Source of the DNA: Saprospiraceae bacterium
GTDB taxonomy: Bacteria; Bacteroidota; Bacteroidia; Chitinophagales; Saprospiraceae
Direction: 5' to 3'
DNA length: 64,000 nt
Assembly (NCBI GenBank): GCA_020629965.1
Contig: JAHDCG010000017.1
Coordinates: 1 to 64,000 of the forward strand
Shown: in pieces, positions 52,536 to 60,527 of the stretch
Layout of the letters: each line of letters starts with the position of its first letter
Position numbering within the stretch: the first letter of the stretch is position 1
The notes under the pieces: generated by a model
The model's database searches: none
What the model was told of the DNA's origin: nothing
Seen by the model: only the letters and a program-made list of their open reading frames with translations
Program-made: the position numbers and the translations under genes

Positions 52536-53210
52536 ATGCTCATTTGGCGCGGCTTAGGCTGCATTACCATCCCGATTTACCTCGTTACTTTGTGGATTTT
52601 TCAATGTTTTCTGATAAAATTTTACGGAATTTCATTGGGCAGAGAAGAGTATCTGTTAATCGGCGTCGGACTTGTCATTGCGGGTATTATCAATTGGATA
52701 GTCGGTTGGCTGTTAAATCAAAGCGGCGAAAGACACGACCTGTTTTTTATCAAATCGCAGTATTGGTCGCTTTTGATTCCTGTTGGGTTTTTCATTTATT
52801 TTATGGTGCAGCGGGAACAAACTCAAAAGCGCGATGCCTTTTTGCAGGAGCAGCATATCGACTCTTCCGTGCCGTTTGTGATTGTCGATAACAGTACTTC
52901 TTTTGTGAATGATTTCGGGTTTAAATTGCAACTGCGGTCGCAAATTGACATCGAAATAGCGGGCATAGAGGCTAATGTTAAAGTCTCGGATTTGCGTTTC
53001 GGCAGCGATGTGAAAAAACGTAATCTGCGCACGCGGTTTGCCGCAGGTATCTTTCCGACTTCTGTCAAAAACGGGGAATATCTTGAAATCTCGGGCATGG
53101 AGGGAGGCGAAGGGAAAATTGAGGTACTAATAATTCGCGGAACGCATCAGGGCATCATGAAGGCGTATAAGTTTGTAAGGGAAGGGGAGCGATTTTCGTT
53201 ATCAGAATAA
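52536..53210 (+). CDS. hypothetical membrane protein with three helices
   Basis: 224 residues. Hydrophobic helices at about 7-28, 39-64 and 77-92 (SLLIPVGFFIYFMVQ) are followed by a soluble, beta-rich domain of about 130 residues. No motif is recognised. It is bounded by proA upstream (divergent) and by a family 3 repeat directly downstream. Confidence 0.6.
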   Translation: MLIWRGLGCITIPIYLVTLWIFQCFLIKFYGISLGREEYLLIGVGLVIAGIINWIVGWLLNQSGERHDLFFIKSQYWSLLIPVGFFIYFMVQREQTQKRDAFLQEQHIDSSVPFVIVDNSTSFVNDFGFKLQLRSQIDIEIAGIEANVKVSDLRFGSDVKKRNLRTRFAAGIFPTSVKNGEYLEISGMEGGEGKIEVLIIRGTHQGIMKAYKFVREGERFSLSE

Positions 53211-53224
53211 GAAACGCTCTCTCA

Positions 53225-53321
53225 AAATCGGCGAGATTGTGAAGAAATTCGGATTTCGTTTTTTAATTCCACCGGAGACGGGAGGCAGCGGGCACGAGGG
53301 GCACCCTCGCGCCAACCGTAC
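53225..53321 (+). repeat. dispersed repeat family 3, copy 2
   Basis: Contains GCGAGATTGTGAAG, CCGGAGACGGGAGGCAGCGG and a CGAGGG/CCCTCG hairpin before CGCGCCAAC. It lies in the convergent gap before the cytochrome c gene. Confidence 0.6.
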
Positions 53322-53343
53322 ATTTTCCGCCGGCAAAATTCCT

Positions 53344-54747
53344 TTACAACCCCTTCAAATACTCAATCACCGCCGCCCGCTCCTCTTCCGAAAAGCTGTC
53401 GGCGTAATAATGACCTTCCTTGCCGTAGCCCGGTATCGTCGTGTCGTAAATGTTCGGATTGCCGTCGGCGGCGTCTGCGACTTCGTAAGTCCAACCCGTG
53501 TTGTCGGCGTTGTATTGCGGGTTATTAAAATTGCGTTTCCAATACGTCGGTCGCTTCTCGCTGTCGAGCAGTGTCGCCAAATCGGGAACGCTGCCGTTGT
53601 GCAGATAAGGCGCAGTTGCCCATACACCGTCCAAAGGCGGCGCGTAGTAGCCCGCGTTAAAATCAAAGTACGCCGGCTCGTGCGAAGTGCCGAACCAACC
53701 TTCATCCCACCAAGTCAAAAAGTCGGTTTCCGCGCCGTTGCGCAGCGTGTAGAAAGGGTCGGTGCCGACTTCTGCGGCGGGAATGAGCAGATTGGGGTAG
53801 CTCTCTTCGTCGCCGTAAGTGCCGTGGCATTTTGCACAGTTTTGGTAGAATAATTCCGCGCCTTTGCTGTGCAACTCTTCGTTGATAACGCCGGGATAAA
53901 CGGGTGCTTCCATTGAATTCAAATAAGCCACCACATCGTCAAAATTTTCGTACACTTCCTCCGCTTTATTCACGTCTTCCAAGGTCAGCAACGAAGATGC
54001 CATGGTATATTTCCGAAAATCACCGCGCGCCGAGGCATCGTTAAACATGGCGTTTTTCTTCTTTAAAATCCACCAGGCCGGTACGTCCGAGGGCAGGTTG
54101 TCGGCGTTAATCGGGAAAGCGGGTTCGTCGCGCCACTCTAAGGTGACCGGGTCGCGGTGCGCACCTAATACCGCTGTCAGCTTACTCGCCGAGTTCGGCC
54201 CTTTGAACGGAACGACCAACTGCTCTGCCGATGCCAAAGTCGCCCGGCGCAAGGGCTGAAAAGCTTCGTATTCGGGGCTGTCCGCGCCGTAAAAAACGGT
54301 CAGGGCGGCGTTTACCTGATTGATATTTCCGGTTTGGTCTTCGGTGTAGTCCGACAGCGAGTTGCCCAAGCCGACGATAAGTTCGCCGTTGAGTTCCTGT
54401 GCGTGGCAGGTAAAGCAGTTGGGCGCGACGACCTTGACGCCGTTGGGGGCGAGTACGACGTTGGTGTTGTAAGGCACGAGGGCATTGTCGCCGGTGCGGT
54501 TCAGCAAATTCGGGCTGCCGGCGGAAATCTGCGTGTAGAGGTCGAAAGGAATGCCGCTTTCCTCAAAATCGCCGGTAAAAAGATAGTCCCGTCCGGCATC
54601 CGGGTCGCCCGGTGCATTTTCGTTTTCGGGAATGGCGAGTGCATTCGGCGGCGGGGCGAGATAGTCGATTGGTGCGGGCATTTCTTCGTCTTCTTTGCAA
54701 GAAACGAGGAGGAGAAAGAGAGCGAGGAAGATGATTGTATTTTTCAT
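53344..54747 (-). CDS. dihaem cytochrome c lipoprotein
   Basis: 467 residues. The lipobox is LLLVSC (Cys at about 17). Haem-binding motifs are CFTCH at 111-115 and CAKCH at 304-308. The C-terminal segment APPLDGVWATAPYLHNGSVP, with a likely axial Met/His environment, is typical of large periplasmic cytochromes and c-type peroxidase-like proteins. It is probably an electron carrier or oxidoreductase subunit at the cell surface; the partner is not in the window. Confidence 0.85.
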   Translation of the reverse strand: MKNTIIFLALFLLLVSCKEDEEMPAPIDYLAPPPNALAIPENENAPGDPDAGRDYLFTGDFEESGIPFDLYTQISAGSPNLLNRTGDNALVPYNTNVVLAPNGVKVVAPNCFTCHAQELNGELIVGLGNSLSDYTEDQTGNINQVNAALTVFYGADSPEYEAFQPLRRATLASAEQLVVPFKGPNSASKLTAVLGAHRDPVTLEWRDEPAFPINADNLPSDVPAWWILKKKNAMFNDASARGDFRKYTMASSLLTLEDVNKAEEVYENFDDVVAYLNSMEAPVYPGVINEELHSKGAELFYQNCAKCHGTYGDEESYPNLLIPAAEVGTDPFYTLRNGAETDFLTWWDEGWFGTSHEPAYFDFNAGYYAPPLDGVWATAPYLHNGSVPDLATLLDSEKRPTYWKRNFNNPQYNADNTGWTYEVADAADGNPNIYDTTIPGYGKEGHYYADSFSEEERAAVIEYLKGL

Positions 54748-54847
54748 TTTGCGTTGCTTTTCGGTTTTAATGAAGTTTTCGGGGTTTTGTTTAGCGATTG
54801 GGTTTTTAAGTCAGACGGGGGCAGGTGGGGGAAGGGTTAGGTGGAGG

Positions 54848-54881
54848 TTTGAAAATCCCGGACGGTGTCTGTGATTTTTAA
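54848..54881. repeat. palindromic repeat family 4, copy 1 (imperfect)
   Basis: TTTGAAAATC on the left and GTGATTTTTAA on the right around GGACGGTGTC. It matches the two later copies but with several mismatches in the left arm. It marks the left edge of the ATPase/DUF4276 module. Confidence 0.65.
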
Positions 54882-54978
54882 GAAGCGCGTTTGACTTCTT
54901 AAAATAAGCCTACTTCAATGAGTGACAGTATTTTATCATTATTCGGATATAAAGTGAAAAAGTAAGCGGAACAAGATG

Positions 54979-54986
54979 TAACTTTG
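54979..54986 (+). promoter_or_regulatory. -7 element TAACTTTG of the ATPase/DUF4276 operon
   Basis: An exact TAnnTTTG match 59 bp before the ATPase start codon. Confidence 0.5.
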
Positions 54987-55045
54987 CTTCAGGCGAGGCA
55001 TTTTGTTTTGGCGGAAAACCGGAAAGCGACACACAAATATCAATT

Positions 55046-56305
55046 ATGTTAGCAAAAGTAACTTTAGAAAACTTTTTCAGTTTCGGCGAAAAAACCGAGA
55101 TAGTGCTGCATCCGAAAGTCAACGTTTTGGTCGGCATAAACGGCAGCGGGAAGTCTAATTTTTTGAAGGCGATACGGTTGTTGTATGAGGGAGTGGCAGG
55201 TCGTGGCTTTCAAAATACTTTTGTTAATTCTTGGGGAGGTTTTGAAGGTGTAGCTTATTCTTCGTGGAAATCGCCGATTAAAATCACTTATGAATTTCAA
55301 AAAGGAAATGTTGCTTTCTCAGTATTTGAAGACGCTTATGAATTTAAAAACAATGTAATTTATGAAATTCAGATTGTCTCAAAAGAAATAAAAAATAACT
55401 CTTATACGCTGAAGGAAAAAATCTACTGTATCAGCAAAACAGGGGAAGAGTCCGTGTTTTTAGATATCGAGAATAATCGCGGCTCTGTACTTGAAAAAAA
55501 TCTTGCTCCGGACAGTAACGGAAAATATTTTGTCAGATACATTAAGGCTAACGGCTCCGGACATAATGATACTAAAACCGCTTTCGACTCTGCCGAACTT
55601 TTTTTGAGCCAAATAAGCGACCCTGAAAGGTATGAGCCTCTGCAAGCATTAAAAGAAGGCATTGAGCAGTTTTCGGTTTTCATAAATTTCGATACTAATC
55701 TACGCGGAAAGGTACGTGCTTTGCCTTTTAAAAGAGATGATTTAAAAGTAATGACCGACGGGTCGAATGTTGCAAACGTTTTGATGCACATCAAAAGTTC
55801 TCATAAAAACAAAGAATACACGCAAATAAAATCGACATTAAGGAAAATTAACCCCAAGTTCAATGACATTGAGTTTATGGAGTTCGGAGGTAGGTTGCTG
55901 ATGAGTTTGAACGAAGACGGTATAGATAAGCCCGTTAGTATCGAAGCCATATCTGACGGCACCTTACTTTTTCTCATACTGATGGCAATATTTTTCAATC
56001 CACATCACGATATAGGGCTATTGTACCTTGACGAACCGGAAACAGGGCTGCATCCCGATATGATAAATTCGGTCGCTAAAATTCTGAGAACAAGAAAAAA
56101 GCCGTTTCAGCAAGTCATCATCGCCACTCATTCCCCGCTTCTGCTCAATCATTTCGACTTAGACGAGATTTTAATTTTTGAAAAAAGTAAGGAAAATCAA
56201 ACTCGTGTTACTTATAAATCCGAAGAAGATTTCGGAGATTGGCAGGGGGAGTTTTTAGCCGGACAAATGTGGATACAAGGCAAATTGGGAGGTACCCGAT
56301 GGTAA
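55046..56305 (+). CDS. AAA-family ATPase, RecF/OLD-like (AAA15/AAA21)
   Basis: 419 residues. Walker A is GINGSGKS at 30-37, the ABC signature-like SDGTLLFLILMAIFF near 303-317, Walker B LLYLDEPETG at 325-334 (Asp329-Glu330), and the switch His362 in IIATHSP. The insert between the motifs is helical, without a TOPRIM domain. Such ATPases pair with nuclease or TOPRIM partners in phage-defence systems. The downstream DUF4276 gene starts inside its last codons, so the two proteins probably form one complex. Confidence 0.88.
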   Translation: MLAKVTLENFFSFGEKTEIVLHPKVNVLVGINGSGKSNFLKAIRLLYEGVAGRGFQNTFVNSWGGFEGVAYSSWKSPIKITYEFQKGNVAFSVFEDAYEFKNNVIYEIQIVSKEIKNNSYTLKEKIYCISKTGEESVFLDIENNRGSVLEKNLAPDSNGKYFVRYIKANGSGHNDTKTAFDSAELFLSQISDPERYEPLQALKEGIEQFSVFINFDTNLRGKVRALPFKRDDLKVMTDGSNVANVLMHIKSSHKNKEYTQIKSTLRKINPKFNDIEFMEFGGRLLMSLNEDGIDKPVSIEAISDGTLLFLILMAIFFNPHHDIGLLYLDEPETGLHPDMINSVAKILRTRKKPFQQVIIATHSPLLLNHFDLDEILIFEKSKENQTRVTYKSEEDFGDWQGEFLAGQMWIQGKLGGTRW

Positions 56306-56970
56306 CGGTTACGGTATATTTGGAGGGCGGTACAAATCCAAATGAGTTGAATGCAGACGCACTCGCCTCATCTAATGTGTCGGTATATCGGGAAGAATTT
56401 GAAAGTTTGCTGACGCAGGCTTTAGACACTTCCGAAATCAGTCTGATTGTAGAAAGCAAAGGGCCGATTTCTGCCGTCAAAGCAGAGTATGCGCGGGTAA
56501 AAGCCGAAGGAACTTCCGCCGTATTCTTGATAGATTTAGACGACCGCGCCGTCGAAATTCCGCGCCGCTTAGCTGATAATTTCCAAAATGAACCCGCCGC
56601 CGACATCGTATTTTTCATGGTACAAAAAATGGAAAGTTGGATATTGTCCCAACCTTGGATAATAGACGAATTAGCACGAGAAGAAAATTGGCAGAGGGAT
56701 AAAAAATATCCCGATACGGTCGCGGTAGCAGACAGTAATCTGCTCAAAGTCGCACATCCGGAAAATATTAAAAACGCCGATACCGCTTTGAATACTATTT
56801 GCACCCGGTATTTTAAAAAGTACGAAGCGAGAAGAAAAAAGCAGGTAAATGTCAGGTACGGAAAAACGAAGCACGGCCCGCGATTGATAGGACTTCTTGA
56901 TTTGGAGTTGCTGTGCGGCACATTTTCCGAGGCAGACCGACTTGTGAAATATTTGAGGAGTTTGAGTTGA
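56299..56970 (+). CDS. DUF4276 family protein, partner of the ATPase
   Basis: 223 residues from the ATG at 56299, which overlaps the ATPase stop codon by 7 bp and gives the family start MVTVTVYLEGGTNPNE. A TOPRIM-like layout is suggested: an acidic Glu in YLEGG, then AVFLIDLDDR (acidic DxD) near 80-89, and the DUF4276 signature FFMVQKMESWILS near 110-122. The family is often encoded beside AAA ATPases. It could be the effector nuclease of a two-gene defence system, but that is inference. Confidence 0.8.
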   Translation: MVTVTVYLEGGTNPNELNADALASSNVSVYREEFESLLTQALDTSEISLIVESKGPISAVKAEYARVKAEGTSAVFLIDLDDRAVEIPRRLADNFQNEPAADIVFFMVQKMESWILSQPWIIDELAREENWQRDKKYPDTVAVADSNLLKVAHPENIKNADTALNTICTRYFKKYEARRKKQVNVRYGKTKHGPRLIGLLDLELLCGTFSEADRLVKYLRSLS

Positions 56971-57006
56971 GGAAAGTGCACAGTTTTTGGGATTAAAATT
57001 GTGAGC

Positions 57007-57041
57007 TTTGAAAATCACAGGCACTGTCTGTGATTTTCAAA
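57007..57041. repeat. palindromic repeat family 4, copy 2
   Basis: TTTGAAAATCACAG and its complement, 14 bp each, around GCACTGT. It separates the ATPase/DUF4276 pair from the DUF433 cassette and could also terminate the operon. Confidence 0.75.
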
Positions 57042-57094
57042 ATGACCTTGTGTACGCGCCGAATTTTTTTATATTTTTTAAGAAAATCAAACCA

Positions 57095-57313
57095 ATGTTC
57101 ATCTACAAAAACATCATCACAATCGAACCGGGCAAACGCTCCGGCAAGCCCTGCATTCGCAATATGCGCATCACGACGGATGATATTTTGCGGATGTTGG
57201 CTGCGGAGATGTCGGAGGAGGAGGTTTTGATTGCGGTGGAGTTTTCGGGAAATGATGCTTTTACAACTTTCCGATGTTATCCGGATTTTTCGTATTTTTG
57301 GAAAAAAAAATAA
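57095..57313 (+). pseudogene. DUF433 copy 1, internally deleted
   Basis: Identical over the first 40 residues to copy 2 (start MFIYKNIITIEPGKRSGKPC). It then lacks about 12 codons found in copy 2 (LEDFPELGREDV) and resumes at AVEFSG. Its altered end runs into the promoter of the next gene (SYFWKKK). DUF433 proteins are small winged-helix antitoxins normally paired with a PIN-like toxin; this copy is probably non-functional. Confidence 0.65.
57293..57300 (+). promoter_or_regulatory. -7 element TATTTTTG
   Basis: A TAnnTTTG match inside the tail of the deleted DUF433 copy, 18 bp before the next start codon. The leader would be about 14 nt. Confidence 0.45.
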
Positions 57314-57317
57314 AACT

Positions 57318-57575
57318 ATGCACCATAAAGTAAGGTTTGTCGATATTAAGAACGATATAGCTAAAGAAGCATGGATTGCTTACGACAACTCTTCTATTGC
57401 GGAGCAAGACGAGCGCGGACGCCTGTCTTTGGCGGAAAAAAAGGGACAAAGTAAGGAAAAGACGGAAACGGTTTTGCGGGGTTTCAAAGCGGGATTTTCG
57501 GTAGAAGCGATTGCGAAATTAACTGATTTGACGGTAGCGGAAACAGAGGAGATTTTGCGGGAGTTTGGGGAGTAA
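57318..57575 (+). CDS. small protein resembling a Rpn/PD-(D/E)XK transposase C-terminus
   Basis: 85 residues from the ATG at 57318. The second half, GFKAGFSVEAIAKLTDLTVA then ETEEILREFGE, resembles the helical tail of Rpn-family nuclease/transposase proteins; the nuclease core is absent. The first half is basic and unmatched. It is cradled between two DUF433 copies and may be a remnant or an unrecognised toxin partner. Confidence 0.5.
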   Translation: MHHKVRFVDIKNDIAKEAWIAYDNSSIAEQDERGRLSLAEKKGQSKEKTETVLRGFKAGFSVEAIAKLTDLTVAETEEILREFGE

Positions 57576-57607
57576 GGTATTCATCTTTTTGGAGAAAAAA
57601 ACTGCCA

Positions 57608-57817
57608 ATGTTCATCTACAAAAACATCATCACAATCGAGCCGGGCAAACGCTCCGGCAAGCCCTGCATTCGCAATATGCGCATCACGACGGACGATATT
57701 TTGCGGATGTTGGCGGCAGATATGTCGGTGGAGGAGATTTTGGAGGATTTTCCGGAGTTGGGGCGGGAGGATGTTTTGACGGCGGTGGAGTTTTCGGGAT
57801 TAGAAGGGGAAGTCTGA
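57608..57817 (+). CDS. DUF433 protein, intact copy
   Basis: 69 residues, nearly complete DUF433: IITIEPGKRSGKPCIRNMRI, TTDDILRMLAADMSVEEILE, DFPELGREDVLTAVEFSG. It is probably an antitoxin-type DNA-binding protein, but no DUF5615 PIN-like toxin is beside it. The stop codon TGA is the first three bases of palindromic repeat copy 3. The DNA over the first 120 bp is about 95% identical to copy 1. Confidence 0.8.
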   Translation: MFIYKNIITIEPGKRSGKPCIRNMRITTDDILRMLAADMSVEEILEDFPELGREDVLTAVEFSGLEGEV

Positions 57818-57845
57818 AAATCACAGACACTGTCTGTGATTTTCA
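57815..57845. repeat. palindromic repeat family 4, copy 3
   Basis: TGAAAATCACAGACA and its complement, 15 bp each, around one C. It begins at the stop codon of the intact DUF433 gene and closes the cassette on the right. Confidence 0.75.
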
Positions 57846-57943
57846 AAAAAGCGTTCCGTTTGATACTCTTATTTAACTCTCTCTCTCTCGGCAGAAATAA
57901 AGCATAATTCCCTTCCGAAGTCACAGAAATAACATAATTCAGT

Positions 57944-58770
57944 ATGCCTTACGGACTACTATTGCTGTTCATTACTCTATCGATTTTTTCAAACAGTTGC
58001 TATAGTATAGCGCAAGTTGAAAAATTACCGGAATGTGAAACGGTCAGCCCTAAACTTTTCATAAGAAACGGCACTTCAAGCTATAACAGTACGAAAATTT
58101 CTGCTCCGTCTGCGGAGTCCGAAACGCGTGAGTTTTACCGAATTCGTCGGCGAGTCGAGAGGCAGAACTCACAGAATCTTGACAACGGCGAAAGTGCGGC
58201 GAGGTACGTTATTCAATCTTTGATGAACCTGAAAACGGGTGATGATTTCAGTCCGTATTTTTTCAAAATTTAAAACAACGAACTTGTGGGATTTAATAAC
58301 GCACTGAACTTTGCGGACACGGAATTTCGGATGACAGGATGTGTCAGTTTCGGTTTTCAGAAGAAAAATACGTCTACGTCGAAGGCAATTTTATGACATC
58401 GCTGCGTGAAGAGGAAAAAGTAAATGTAGTGTTAAGGGGTAAGGATTGGAACAGCCTGCAGGTACTTTCTTTCATAGATGACTCCACTAATGTCAATTTG
58501 AGACCGGAAGTAAAGGAACTTACAGAAACCTTATCGAAAATTGATATCAGAACTTTGTCTTTGCTGAAAAGCAAACGAAAAGAGTCTTTAGTAAAGTCGT
58601 TTGAACAAGACCGAATAAATCTCATTTTAAGGATGCAACAGGATTTGTTTTCACACAACAAAAAAGGCGGATTAGACCGTTTGAATTTGACAAAATTGGT
58701 ATTGAAATATAAAGAGTGGTCAAACAATAACGACACTGAAGAACTCTCCGTTTTCAAAATACAAAACTAA
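57944..58770 (+). pseudogene. broken secreted-protein gene
   Basis: A signal-peptide-like start (MPYGLLLLFITLSIFSNSC) leads into a soluble region that stops at TAA (58271-58273). The same frame reads on for 40 more codons (NNELVGFNNALNFADTEFRM), and the rest of a coherent protein continues in another frame from about 58355 (KYVYVEGNFMTSLREEEKVN to FKIQN). One nonsense change plus one frameshift would explain this. The family is unknown. Confidence 0.55.
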
Positions 58771-58773
58771 GCC

Positions 58774-59517
58774 ATGAAGCCTGTTTTTACCGTTTGGTAC
58801 ATCCTGTTCTTTTTTCCGTCCTTTCCGGCGGCGCAGCAAGATTACGCATATAGGGACGAAAACCAATCTCATTTTGTGTTTTGTAAAAACAACATTATCA
58901 AAAACACGGAAGCGGAACCGCAAAGTATAAGTTCTCCCGAAAGCATAATCGAACACTTCATTGCTGCCGGTAATGATAAAGAAAAACAGCGTGCCGTCAT
59001 GCACCCGGAATATAAACCTTATGGAGCTACAGTTCTATTCAATTCTCCGCTACCTTTTTCAAATGAGAAAAAATTCGGAGTCGGGCACATATATGATGTT
59101 GAAATAGACTTCAAGTTTACCTACTCACCCGAAAGTAATCAAGATAGTATCAGTTTTGTCAGATTTAATGTTTTTGTAGAAAATAAGGAAGCGGCAACTA
59201 ATTTGCTGATTTTATATTTTGACAGCAAATACAACCGTTGGTATGTGCAGGGAGAGCATCCATATGTCAAAAACCTTTCTTTCATACAGTTGCAATCTGT
59301 GTTCAGGAAAATAAATCGCTCTTACTCGGAATATCTGTTTGCCGATAATGACAATGAAACTTTCGAAAAAGAGGGTATTTTAAAACGCGAATACTACCTG
59401 TTTACGGGTGCGATTGACATTGAAAAATTGAGTGGAAAACTCACCTATTTAAAAACTCGAAAACCGGAACTATATGAATTGATTGCGATTCCGTATTTGG
59501 GGTGGCGGAGGGAGTAG
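58774..59517 (+). CDS. secreted hypothetical protein
   Basis: 247 residues. A signal peptide (VWYILFFFPSFPAAQQ) is followed by a mixed alpha/beta domain with EADNDKEKQ-like charged segments and YFDSKYNRWYVQGEHPYVKN. No motif is recognised. It starts 3 bp after the end of the broken gene and was probably in one operon with it. It is AT-rich like the rest of this accessory stretch. Confidence 0.6.
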   Translation: MKPVFTVWYILFFFPSFPAAQQDYAYRDENQSHFVFCKNNIIKNTEAEPQSISSPESIIEHFIAAGNDKEKQRAVMHPEYKPYGATVLFNSPLPFSNEKKFGVGHIYDVEIDFKFTYSPESNQDSISFVRFNVFVENKEAATNLLILYFDSKYNRWYVQGEHPYVKNLSFIQLQSVFRKINRSYSEYLFADNDNETFEKEGILKREYYLFTGAIDIEKLSGKLTYLKTRKPELYELIAIPYLGWRRE

Positions 59518-59577
59518 TATTTGCTCAACATAAAAAACCGTTATATGAGCGCGTAAATTTGCTGCGAGGTCGGATTA

Positions 59578-59690
59578 GTAACAGCGACTTTCAAGTCGTC
59601 TAAAAACGAAGTTTTTTGCTGAAAAGGCTGTTGTAACTTATCCTGAACGGACTTTTCTTACGACCGGCTAAAGCCGGCGGTTACTATAGG
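59578..59690. repeat. short palindromic dispersed repeats
   Basis: CGACTTTCAAGTCG-type and CCGGCTAAAGCCGG palindromes stand in the 233-bp gap before the radical-SAM pair. They resemble the GTCGATTAAAATCGAC repeats after the TonB receptor gene. No gene is seen in this gap. Confidence 0.55.
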
Positions 59691-59750
59691 TTTTTGAGTC
59701 TGCAGCCCGATTTAGCACAAAGCAAAATATCGGGCAACCCAACACAAAAC

Positions 59751-60527
59751 CTACCGCAACCCCCCCTGCACCCGCTTCTCCGACAAATACTTCCAATACC
59801 TAACCGGCACATGCTGCAAATGTATCTTCATGTTACGCCGCTCCGGGATGTTCACACTGTCGAAATAACTCTTCCACAGCACCTGATAATCGCCTTCCGA
59901 CTCGTCGAGTACGTCCTTGTTGAGCTGCCGCAAGTGCAGACGGTGGTCGTCTTCAAAGGTGATAAATTCCGTCTTTTTTTGGTCGTAAGAAATGCCGTAG
60001 CGGCGGCGGCTGTCGTATATCAGCCACGACTGCGCGGGGTAGCGACGCTCGAAGTGGTCGGGCAGCAGCGGCAGCACATTAAAATCCGGCTCGACGACCG
60101 AGTAGTAGATGTCGTCTTTGGTGCGCTGAAAACGGACGAAAGCGTGCATCCGGTGTACCTCCCGCCCGATTTTCTTATTGATTTTGTGTAATGCCAAAAC
60201 CGTATCATCGCCGTAATTATCCAAAATCGAGCGCGAACTCGCCATTGCTTTTTTGACAAAATCGTAAATCAACATCGGTATCTCGGGCAACTCCGAAAGG
60301 TAGCAGCGGTGCAGCAAAGTCACCGCCGCTTTGCCGCATTTTTTCTCGATGCCCGTCAGCACGCGCTCGGCGTAGCTGTGGTCGGTCGCACAGAAAATCG
60401 GCTGCTCGAAAAGACTGTCCTGCCAATCCGCCTCCGCGATGATGCGCTGCGGATTTGCTTTCAAGCGGTAGGTCTCAAATATCGCCGTCAGCAGACCCTC
60501 GAAGGTGCCGTCGAAAGTAAAGGTCAT
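59751..60527 (-). CDS. TIGR03915/DUF4130-type DNA metabolism protein
   Basis: 258 residues. Features of the family: FDGTFEGLLTAIFETY at 5-20, VHRMHAFVRFQRTKDDIYYS near 124-143, and DPDFN-type VVEPDFNVLPLLPDHFERRY. It is the constant genetic partner of the radical-SAM DNA repair protein, and a role in repairing or modifying DNA bases has been proposed from context only. Its ATG overlaps the stop codon of the upstream gene by 4 bp, so translation is coupled. Confidence 0.87.
   Translation of the reverse strand: MTFTFDGTFEGLLTAIFETYRLKANPQRIIAEADWQDSLFEQPIFCATDHSYAERVLTGIEKKCGKAAVTLLHRCYLSELPEIPMLIYDFVKKAMASSRSILDNYGDDTVLALHKINKKIGREVHRMHAFVRFQRTKDDIYYSVVEPDFNVLPLLPDHFERRYPAQSWLIYDSRRRYGISYDQKKTEFITFEDDHRLHLRQLNKDVLDESEGDYQVLWKSYFDSVNIPERRNMKIHLQHVPVRYWKYLSEKRVQGGLR

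Noticed and set aside
57318-57575. An active Rpn-family transposase
   Set aside because: Only the helical tail is suggested; the PD-(D/E)XK core is missing in 85 residues.
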